IMG/VR virus record: IMGVR_UViG_3300048023_000408
Coordinates: 1-27,142 of that record
DNA length: 27,142 nucleotides
Direction: 5' to 3' (one strand)
DNA from: a virus
Both the position numbers and the translations under genes were made by a program. Positions 21,862-27,142 of the stretch are shown here, in pieces. The first letter of the stretch is position 1. Every line of letters starts with the position of its first letter. Below the pieces are notes generated by a model, which was not told the DNA's origin, ran no database searches, and worked only from the letters and a program-made list of their open reading frames with translations.

Positions 21862-23730
21862 ATGTTTTTAGGTTTCTTAGTTTTTATAACAGCCTTATCA
21901 ATTTCAGCAGTAGCAATATATTATAGTATCGCTGGACTTGTGGCGATTTTTGCCGCCGCCGCCATACCTATTATGGTTATGGGTGGTGCATTAGAAATAG
22001 GCAAGTTGGTAACCGCAGTATGGTTACACAAGCATTGGAAGCGAGCCGCTTGGTGGTTGAGATACTACCTGAGTGTGGCTGTGCTAGTATTAATGTTTAT
22101 TACAAGCATGGGTATATTTGGCTTCCTTAGTAAAGCACACATTGAACAGACCAGTGCTAGTATTGAAAGTGTAGAAAACTTAGGTAGAATCGAAACTGAG
22201 ATAGCACGACTAGAATCACAAATTGTTCGTGCAGAAGAAAAGATTGTAAAAGCTGAAACAAGTACAGGCAATCGTAATGATGATATAAATGCACAAATAG
22301 AAAAAGAACAAGCTCGTATTGACACAGCCTATACTAGAATACAGCCTGCAATAGATGAACAACAAAAAATTATAGCTGATGCAAGAAGTGTAGACAGTGA
22401 TAGAACTAAGCCTTACGAAGACCAGCTAACGAACATTAAAGATGAGATAGTTAGATTAGAAACAAGTGCAAAAGAATACGAAGAGAAAATAGCTGGACTC
22501 AAAGTAGACAACAGTGCAGTACAACCACTGTTGGATCAAGTTTCTAATATACAAGCAACTATAGTTAAAGTTGAAGGTCAGATTGCAAGCGGTGAACGTG
22601 AACAAGTAAAACAAGCACAAACAACAATAGGAAGTGTGGCAGATGGCAGTGTAGGTCCAAGAACAAGAGCCAGTGCTAATGCATGGATTGAACAACAGAA
22701 ATTAGTTATAAACGGAATCAATGACCAAATAAGTCAACTTAGAGCAGAAGCAAAAACCACAGTTGATGAAGAAAGAACAAGACTTAGCGGTGTTGTAAAA
22801 GACATTAGAAGTAATCAAATACCAGCACTTAAAACTAGAGAAGTGCAAATGTTAGAAAAGATAGACACAGTACGTTCAGCTGAGTCTCCTATTGTAACTA
22901 CTGCTAGAGATGAAATAAGCCGTATTAGAAAGAGTGCTGATGATAATGTAAAAGCAAGTCAAACACTTATTCAACAGTTAAGAGAGAAAATTAAAGTTGA
23001 TGGCGGTGCAGACGTAGATACAATTATTGATGAACAGAATGCTAGAATTAAAACTGCTAACACAGAGATTGACACACTCACAGAAGAAAAGTATAGTATT
23101 GAAGCAGAGTATAGAAAGCTGGAAGCTGAAGTAGGTCCTATCAAATATATTGCAGAATTTATATATGAAGAAGCAGATAGAGATATACTTGAACAGGCAG
23201 TACGTTGGGTTATTATTACAATTATATTTGTATTTGATCCACTAGCAGTACTATTGCTAATTGCAAGTCAGTACACATTTGAATGGAGAAGACATGATAA
23301 AGAAAAAGCCGAACCAAATGATCCAAAGCCTATTGAAGAAGATACCAAAGATCCTGATGTTCAAATGGAAGAAGCACTCGACGGAGAAAAGTTCGAAGAT
23401 GTCGATGACCAAGTGCTCGAGGAAGAATACATATCGGATGATGATGGAGTAAAAGGTCCGCATTTATTAAAAACTGCTGAAGTAGATGCAATGTTAGAAG
23501 AACTATTAGAAAAAGCAGATCCTGAGGTATTAGAAGAAGTTGCAAAAGAACTTGACAATGAACCTTATAACCCATATAATGATACTAGAACTGATGAGGA
23601 ACTTACTGATAGCGAACTAGCTGAAAGACAGAATAGAAAATTATATTCGCCAGATGGTAAATTAGCGGCGATGCCAAAAACTATTAAAAGTATAAAAATA
23701 AAAAAAATTGAAACAAAAGAGGACGAGTAA
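21862..23730 (+). CDS. Large membrane-anchored coiled-coil protein
   Basis: 622 residues, starting directly after the upstream stop. Membrane helices are at about 1-23, 24-45 and 69-90. Residues 95-430 form a very long coiled coil (ETEIARLESQIVRAEEKIVK and similar). A fourth hydrophobic segment lies at about 446-471 (WVIITIIFVFDPLAVLLLIA), followed by a 150-residue acidic, disordered tail. The layout puts a long helical rod between two membrane regions. It may span or reshape the host envelope or act in the virion. No named family is certain. Confidence 0.75.
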   Translation: MFLGFLVFITALSISAVAIYYSIAGLVAIFAAAAIPIMVMGGALEIGKLVTAVWLHKHWKRAAWWLRYYLSVAVLVLMFITSMGIFGFLSKAHIEQTSASIESVENLGRIETEIARLESQIVRAEEKIVKAETSTGNRNDDINAQIEKEQARIDTAYTRIQPAIDEQQKIIADARSVDSDRTKPYEDQLTNIKDEIVRLETSAKEYEEKIAGLKVDNSAVQPLLDQVSNIQATIVKVEGQIASGEREQVKQAQTTIGSVADGSVGPRTRASANAWIEQQKLVINGINDQISQLRAEAKTTVDEERTRLSGVVKDIRSNQIPALKTREVQMLEKIDTVRSAESPIVTTARDEISRIRKSADDNVKASQTLIQQLREKIKVDGGADVDTIIDEQNARIKTANTEIDTLTEEKYSIEAEYRKLEAEVGPIKYIAEFIYEEADRDILEQAVRWVIITIIFVFDPLAVLLLIASQYTFEWRRHDKEKAEPNDPKPIEEDTKDPDVQMEEALDGEKFEDVDDQVLEEEYISDDDGVKGPHLLKTAEVDAMLEELLEKADPEVLEEVAKELDNEPYNPYNDTRTDEELTDSELAERQNRKLYSPDGKLAAMPKTIKSIKIKKIETKEDE

Positions 23731-23736
23731 ACCCAA

Positions 23737-24162
23737 ATGAGGGAAAACCCAATCTACACAGTGACGCCGCCGGATATGCTGTTGCCAGAATTTGGCCCAA
23801 TTATATCTGTGCTAAGTAGTGATAGTAACTTTCTACATGACGTTGAATTAATGTATGAAAATTTATTTAAAACAGTTCCAATTACATTATGTCATACAGA
23901 TGGTAATATCGTTGATGAGAATTGTGCTTGGACCGTAAGTATGATGAGATTCAGTGATACAGTCTATGTAGATTTAGATAACATAACTGAACTAGGTATT
24001 GCGTGTGTATTAACACAAGAGTCAGATAATTTTGTTATAATTAGCAATACAAATAAAAGGAAAGGTATGCGAAAACTTTTGAATACGATGAGAAAATATA
24101 ATATATACGAAAGTGTCGAAGATTACTCAGATATAATGTTGGATAGTCTTGAAACAGTTTAG
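23737..24162 (+). CDS. Unknown protein, overlaps IF-3 gene
   Basis: 141 residues with mixed alpha/beta sequence (FGPIISVLSSDSNFLHDVEL, CAWTVSMMRFSDTVYVDLDN, VLTQESDNFVIISNTNKRKG). The sequence suggests a small cytosolic alpha/beta protein. No family is recognised. It overlaps the IF-3 gene by 14 nt, so translation of IF-3 is probably coupled to it. This gives it a possible regulatory role on the IF-3/bS21 pair by arrangement only. Confidence 0.65.
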   Translation: MRENPIYTVTPPDMLLPEFGPIISVLSSDSNFLHDVELMYENLFKTVPITLCHTDGNIVDENCAWTVSMMRFSDTVYVDLDNITELGIACVLTQESDNFVIISNTNKRKGMRKLLNTMRKYNIYESVEDYSDIMLDSLETV

Positions 24163-24682
24163 ACACAAAAGGCAATCAGATGATCGACAGATCAATGATG
24201 CTATAAGATTTCATCAACTTAGAGTAGTTAGTGAATCTGGACAACTTGGCGTTATGAATAAGAATGACGCTTTAGCTATTGCGACAGAAGAAGAAAAAGA
24301 TTTAGTAGTAATAAATGCGGATGCTGAACCTCCCATTGCTAAAATATTAGATGCTAATAAATATTTTTACGAACAAAAACGCAAACAAAAAGAGACAGCT
24401 AAAAAACAAAGAGAAAATCAGATAGTAGTCAAAGAAGTACAATTTAGACTTGGAATAGACGTACATGATTTCGAAACTAAATGCAAAAGCATTATTAAAT
24501 TTTTAGAAAAGAATAATAAAGTAAAATGTGTGATACGTTATAAAGGCAGAGAAAATGCTAACAAACAAGTTGGCTTTGATATAATGGATCGACTAGTTGA
24601 GTATATTAGCTTTGGCATTTGGGAAACCAAACCTACAATAAATGGAAACCGTATGATCGGTGTATTGATGAGGAAAGAATGA
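24149..24682 (+). CDS. infC: Translation initiation factor IF-3, phage-encoded
   Basis: 177 residues, aligning over the full length with bacterial IF-3 (180 in E. coli). N-domain 13-75: RQINDAIRFHQLRVV, GQLGVMNKNDALAIA, KDLVVINADAEPPIAKILDA, KYFYEQK. Lys-rich linker 76-92. C-domain 93-176: VVKEVQFRLGIDVHDFETK, IKFLEKNNKVKCVIRYKGRE, GNRMIGVLM, with the 30S-contact arginines (100, 130, 134) present. IF-3 binds the 30S subunit, checks the start codon and keeps subunits apart. No ATG fits the N-terminus: the frame opens after 24136, and the only usual start is TTG 24149 (ATA 24143 is the alternative). It overlaps the genes on both sides. Confidence 0.92.
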   Translation: MKQFRHKRQSDDRQINDAIRFHQLRVVSESGQLGVMNKNDALAIATEEEKDLVVINADAEPPIAKILDANKYFYEQKRKQKETAKKQRENQIVVKEVQFRLGIDVHDFETKCKSIIKFLEKNNKVKCVIRYKGRENANKQVGFDIMDRLVEYISFGIWETKPTINGNRMIGVLMRKE

Positions 24683-24921
24683 AGAGAAACAAAGTAAGCT
24701 CTGATATTAACGATAGGCATGGATTGTATGTTGAAGTACGCAACAATGATGTTACTCGAGCACTTAGAAGATTAAAAAAATTAATGAATAGTGAAGGTAT
24801 GATTAAAGACATGCGTAAACACGAATTCTATGAAAAACCAAGTGCAATTAAACGTAGAGAAAAACAGCAAGCTCGTAAACGTTGGATCAAAGAGCAAGAA
24901 AAGAATAAAGATAATTTGTAA
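24679..24921 (+). CDS. rpsU: Ribosomal protein bS21, phage-encoded
   Basis: 80 residues starting at ATG 24679, coupled to the IF-3 stop (ATGA). The bS21 signature is clear: YVEVRNNDVTRALRRLKKLM, IKDMRKHEFYEKPSAIKRRE, ARKRW. Host bS21 sits on the 30S platform near the 3' end of 16S rRNA and affects mRNA recognition at initiation. Compared with E. coli (71 residues), this one has an N-terminal extension of about 15 residues (MKRNKVSSDINDRHG). A shorter product is unlikely, as no other start fits. bS21 is known from some marine phages, including phages of SAR11; the IF-3 partner is the unusual part. Confidence 0.93.
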   Translation: MKRNKVSSDINDRHGLYVEVRNNDVTRALRRLKKLMNSEGMIKDMRKHEFYEKPSAIKRREKQQARKRWIKEQEKNKDNL

Positions 24922-24928
24922 AAAAAGG

Positions 24929-24957
24929 TTGACTTTTGGGTTGACCTATACTATATT
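24929..24957 (+). promoter_or_regulatory. Sigma70-like promoter TTGACT-17-TATATT
   Basis: -35 TTGACT (24929-24934), 17-nt spacer and -10 TATATT (24952-24957), beginning 8 nt after the bS21 stop. The transcript would start near 24963 and lead into the folded RNA region. Confidence 0.65.
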
Positions 24958-25310
24958 AAGTACATAGCAAAGATTTAGCGGTCTTTACTAGATAGTGCAA
25001 GGAAACGATGCTTACAGAGGCATTAACTTGGCTAGTAGCTATAGTGGCACTGCATGAGCCTGGAGACAGGAAGATGCAGATTTAGGAACTAACTATCCTA
25101 TGCTAGGCTCCCTGGGTAACACAGAGCTGATCTGGACTTGGGGTTGAGGGTAATCAGTAGTCCCTCCTATCACTTAATAACTTGACAGTAATAGGATTAC
25201 AGTCAGAGCGAAACAGATAAGAACAAGACGTTAGAAGAAATACAAGTACATAGATAAGAAAGGGTAGCTACTTAATAAGCTCGTTAGGAACCATGGTTAG
25301 TTCCTAGTTT
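24958..25310 (+). ncRNA. Probable structured non-coding RNA or long structured leader
   Basis: About 350 nt without a convincing gene, downstream of a sigma70-like promoter. Visible structure: CTGCAT/ATGCAG (25050-25055 with 25074-25079), inside it CCTG-GAGA-CAGG with a GNRA-type loop (25059-25070) and a GAG/AAG internal loop; CCTA-TGC-TAGG; a possible pseudoknot CTGAT (25127-25131) with ATCAG (25153-25157) and GGACT (25134-25138) with AGTCC (25159-25163); TGAC-A-GTAAT-AGG-ATTAC-A-GTCA (25183-25205); and TAGGAAC/GTTCCTA (25285-25306). No tmRNA, RNase P or tRNA signature is seen. It could be a trans-acting RNA or the 5' leader of hsp20. Confidence 0.6.
25008..25085 (+). CDS. Possible 25-residue peptide inside the RNA region
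   Basis: AAGGA at 24999-25003 precedes ATG 25008; the frame reads MLTEALTWLVAIVALHEPGD and ends at TAG 25083-25085. The first 15 residues are hydrophobic. It overlaps the main hairpin (25050-25079), so coding and folding compete. It may be a leader peptide or chance. Confidence 0.25.
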   Translation: MLTEALTWLVAIVALHEPGDRKMQI

Positions 25311-25318
25311 AATAAATA
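25311..25318 (+). promoter_or_regulatory. Late-like box AATAAATA upstream of hsp20
   Basis: A late-type box about 60 nt before the hsp20 ATG. It would give a short hsp20 leader that still includes both leader hairpins. The match is weaker than the perfect boxes. Confidence 0.45.
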
Positions 25319-25321
25319 AAC

Positions 25322-25348
25322 ATGTAGATGCCAATGATGGGTCTACAT
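25322..25348 (+). promoter_or_regulatory. Leader hairpin upstream of hsp20
   Basis: ATGTAGA (25322-25328) pairs with TCTACAT (25342-25348), with CC/GG able to extend the stem inward past a bulge. It lies just downstream of the late-like box, inside the hsp20 leader. It could protect the mRNA or stop reading from the folded RNA upstream. Confidence 0.4.
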
Positions 25349-25356
25349 TTATAATC

Positions 25357-25379
25357 TTGCTTAATAAAGGAGATAGCAA
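25357..25379 (+). promoter_or_regulatory. Hairpin enclosing the hsp20 ribosome-binding site (possible RNA thermometer)
   Basis: TTGCT (25357-25361) can pair with AGCAA (25375-25379), which ends directly before the ATG. The loop contains AAAGGAGA (25366-25373). A five-pair stem that holds the start region closed when cool is the logic of heat-shock thermometers; ROSE elements use a U-U/C-G-C-U motif. It is short, so the effect is unproven. Confidence 0.35.
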
Positions 25380-25814
25380 ATGAATAGATTAACAACCCTC
25401 GACATTAATAAACTAACGCCTTATGCAGTAGGCTTCGATAGAGTATTTGACAACATGTTTAACTACATCGAACACAATCAAAATAGCACAGGCGGATACC
25501 CTCCCTACAACATTGTAAAAGACGGTGAAAAATTCCAAATTGAGATTGCCCTAGCAGGCGTTGCAAAAGAGGATTTGACTATCACAGTCGCGGAAGGTGT
25601 ACTTACTATTGAACACAAACCAGAAGGCGAAGTAGAGCCTAAAGGATGGGAATGGCTACACAAAGGCATTGCCCAAAGAACTTTCAAACGTAACTTCACA
25701 CTTACAGACGATATTGTAGTGCAAGGTTCTAGAATGGAAAACGGTATGCTTTATATTGAACTAGAGCGAATCATTCCAGAGGAAAAGAAACCTAAAACAA
25801 TCGCTATCAAATAA
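25380..25814 (+). CDS. Small heat-shock protein, Hsp20/IbpA family
   Basis: 144 residues, strong AAAGGAG Shine-Dalgarno. Alpha-crystallin domain at about 41-130: GGYPPYNIVKDGEKFQIEIA, LAGVAKEDLTITVAEGVLTI, GIAQRTFKRNFTL, ENGMLYIELERI; the C-terminal I-x-I anchor appears as TIAIK. It holds unfolded proteins in an ATP-independent way. Hsp20 is frequent in marine T4-like phages, with a suggested role in virion protein folding or scaffold handling. The leader with hairpins suggests post-transcriptional control. A terminator follows. Confidence 0.93.
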   Translation: MNRLTTLDINKLTPYAVGFDRVFDNMFNYIEHNQNSTGGYPPYNIVKDGEKFQIEIALAGVAKEDLTITVAEGVLTIEHKPEGEVEPKGWEWLHKGIAQRTFKRNFTLTDDIVVQGSRMENGMLYIELERIIPEEKKPKTIAIK

Positions 25815-25821
25815 CAATAGT

Positions 25822-25847
25822 GGGGGGATAATTCCCCCCTCTTATTT
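25822..25847 (+). terminator. Rho-independent terminator after hsp20
   Basis: GGGGGG (25822-25827), loop ATAATT, CCCCCC (25834-25839), then TCTTATTT. It is the clearest terminator in the window and separates hsp20 from clpS, which has its own late promoter. Confidence 0.85.
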
Positions 25848-25848
25848 G

Positions 25849-25856
25849 GGTAAATA
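25849..25856 (+). promoter_or_regulatory. Late promoter, GGTAAATA
   Basis: TAAATACT followed by the ATG at 25862 with 5 nt between. No Shine-Dalgarno. It restarts transcription after the hsp20 terminator. Confidence 0.65.
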
Positions 25857-25861
25857 CTACT

Positions 25862-26164
25862 ATGGAAGCAACTGAAACAGATATCGAATCAACTGAACGA
25901 CTTGATGTGGCAAAGCCAAAGAAGTATAGCGTCATTCTATATAATGATGACAGTACACCAATGGAATTTGTGATAGAACTGTTAATTACTATCTTTGGAC
26001 ATACTCAAGATACTTCAAGTGAAATTACATTAAAAATACACAACGACGGTAAAGGTGTCGCTGGTGTATATTATTACGAAATAGCAGAACAAAAAATAGC
26101 TGAAAGCGTTTCAATAAGTCGCAGTGCGGGGTACCCACTGGCTTTAGATTTAGAAGAACTATAA
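25862..26164 (+). CDS. clpS: Clp protease adaptor ClpS
   Basis: 100 residues. ClpS core at 20-100: KKYSVILYNDDSTPMEFVIE (Asn28-Asp29-Asp30 of the N-degron pocket), LKIHNDGKGVAGVY (His60 of the pocket) and VYYYEIAEQKIAES. ClpS delivers proteins with bulky hydrophobic N-termini to ClpAP and blocks other substrates. The conserved pocket residues suggest it can bind N-degrons. The phage copy would redirect host proteolysis late in infection, and its likely leaderless late promoter supports late expression. The N-terminal tail that works on ClpA is present (about 19 residues). Confidence 0.9.
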   Translation: MEATETDIESTERLDVAKPKKYSVILYNDDSTPMEFVIELLITIFGHTQDTSSEITLKIHNDGKGVAGVYYYEIAEQKIAESVSISRSAGYPLALDLEEL

Positions 26165-26180
26165 ACATATAGAGGTTCCA

Positions 26181-27142
26181 ATGAGAATAGAAGACGAAGT
26201 TAAACTTGACTACAGTGATGTCTTGATTAGACCCAAGCGAAGCACACTAGGTAGTCGTAAACAAGTGCGGATGGACCGCAAATTTGAATTTAGACATTAC
26301 AATATTCCTTTAAAAGATGATTGCCATTATGAAGGCATTCCGATTATGGCTAGCAACATGGATGGTGTTGGTACATTCGAAATGGCTGACACACTAGGTG
26401 AGAAAAGTATTTTCACTTGCTTAGTTAAAACATATAGTGTAGGCGAACTAGTAGATTATTTTGATAAACAGGATGCACCCGCTTGGCGTAAAGAACATGT
26501 AGCTATGAGTATTGGTGTAAAAGAAGAAGATGAACAAAAGTTTAGAAATGTATACGAACAAGTAGGCGATAAACTAAAGTATGTTTGTATTGATGTTGCA
26601 AATGGATACAGTCAACGTTTTATTGAATATGTTAGAGACTTTAGACAAAATTATCCTAACTTGGTAATTATTGCAGGTAATGTAGTTACCGCAGATCAAA
26701 CACAGGAGTTAATACTAAATGGAGCAGACATCGTCAAAGTCGGAATTGGACCAGGGTCGGTTTGTACGACTCGCATACAAACTGGGGTGGGCTATCCCCA
26801 ACTTAGTGCAGTTATTGAGTGCGCCGATGCGGCGCATGGACTTGGCGGACATATTATCGCTGACGGTGGCTGTACTTGTCCTGGTGATGTGGCTAAGGCT
26901 TTCGCTGGCGGCGCCGATTTTGTAATGCTGGGTGGTATGCTTGCCGGACACGATGAAGGTGGCGGCGAAGTAATTACTAAAAAGTATATGACAAATGAAT
27001 GTGACCGTGCTGGTAGTAGAGTATTTGAAGAGAAACAGTTTGTACAGTTCTATGGTATGAGTAGTACAACTGCAAATGACAAACATTTTGATGGGCTCAA
27101 AGACTATCGTAGCAGTGAAGGACGTACAGTACTTGTTCCTTA
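26181..27142 (+). CDS. guaC: GMP reductase (3' end outside the window)
   Basis: The frame is open from ATG 26181 (AGAGG 6 nt upstream) to the window end, 320 codons, with no stop. Very close to bacterial GuaC: DVLIRPKRSTLGSR, ASNMDGVGTFEMA, VCIDVANGYSQRFIEYV, ADIVKVGIGPGSVCTT with catalytic Cys195, and GYPQLSAVIECADAAHGLGG, ADGGCT. It converts GMP to IMP using NADPH, helping rebalance purine pools for phage DNA synthesis. The segment at about 26720-26950 has more G/C-ending codons than the rest. It follows clpS by 16 nt, so the two are probably co-transcribed. Confidence 0.93.
   Translation, partial: MRIEDEVKLDYSDVLIRPKRSTLGSRKQVRMDRKFEFRHYNIPLKDDCHYEGIPIMASNMDGVGTFEMADTLGEKSIFTCLVKTYSVGELVDYFDKQDAPAWRKEHVAMSIGVKEEDEQKFRNVYEQVGDKLKYVCIDVANGYSQRFIEYVRDFRQNYPNLVIIAGNVVTADQTQELILNGADIVKVGIGPGSVCTTRIQTGVGYPQLSAVIECADAAHGLGGHIIADGGCTCPGDVAKAFAGGADFVMLGGMLAGHDEGGGEVITKKYMTNECDRAGSRVFEEKQFVQFYGMSSTTANDKHFDGLKDYRSSEGRTVLVP

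Noticed and set aside
24964-25310. tmRNA, RNase P RNA or tRNA identity for the folded region
   Set aside because: No T-loop GTTCGA-type sequence, no tag reading frame typical of tmRNA and no RNase P core motifs could be found, so it is left as an unassigned RNA.
26715-27086. 123-residue minus-strand frame, and a 68-residue plus-strand frame at 26719, inside guaC
   Set aside because: Both overlap the conserved GMP reductase active-site region, which is continuous in the guaC frame; no promoter or Shine-Dalgarno is seen.
1-27142. CRISPR array, insertion sequence, tRNA or integrase
   Set aside because: No spaced repeat array, transposase, tRNA fold or att-like repeat pair was found in either strand by reading.

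Overview
The window looks like 27 kb of a lytic, T4-like marine myovirus. Every gene I can support is on the + strand. Genes are packed with ATGA or TAATG overlaps, the DNA is AT-rich, and T4-type late promoter boxes (T/C/G-ATAAATA) recur. Recognisable phage genes include a DnaB-type helicase tail (gp41-like), PAAR spike tip, tail-fibre proteins, class Ia ribonucleotide reductase with glutaredoxin, Hsp20 and a PD-(D/E)XK nuclease. The host is inferred only: a SleB-type endolysin, a phage bS21 and the AT-rich style fit a phage of marine Alphaproteobacteria (pelagimyophage-like), but nothing here proves it.

Layout. 1-1059: end of the helicase gene, a GNAT-like protein and two tiny overlapping ORFs. 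1071-3743: a small protein, then three catalytic-looking proteins in a row (polymerase-beta-type nucleotidyltransferase, KxDG ligase-like protein, small kinase-fold protein). 3759-9081: mostly uncharacterised and probable virion genes, interrupted at 5018-5314 by a repeat-rich non-coding stretch. 9224-11007: RecB/Cas4-like nuclease, fibre protein and a conserved unknown. 11071-15114: nrdA-nrdB-glutaredoxin and a small unknown. 15123-17965: PAAR tip and an 846-residue fibre-like protein. 18009-20082: seven small, probably early genes with repeated sigma70-like promoters. 20115-24162: endolysin, P-loop kinase, degenerate SNase-fold protein, large membrane coiled-coil protein and an unknown. 24149-24921: translation initiation factor IF-3 coupled to ribosomal protein bS21. 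24922-25379: a promoter followed by a strongly folded non-coding RNA and the hsp20 leader. 25380-27142: Hsp20, ClpS and GMP reductase (cut by the window end).

The most interesting signal joins two observations. First, five T4-type late boxes and one sigma70-type -10 box lie exactly 5 nt before an ATG. This puts the expected transcription start on the A of the start codon, so these mRNAs would be leaderless; five of the six genes have no Shine-Dalgarno sequence. Genes whose promoter lies farther upstream do have one. Second, the phage carries its own IF-3 and bS21, two 30S factors that affect how start sites are chosen. Together they suggest a phage system that retunes translation initiation during infection. 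A second candidate system is the structured RNA at 24958-25310, between bS21 and hsp20, with a possible thermosensor hairpin over the hsp20 ribosome-binding site.
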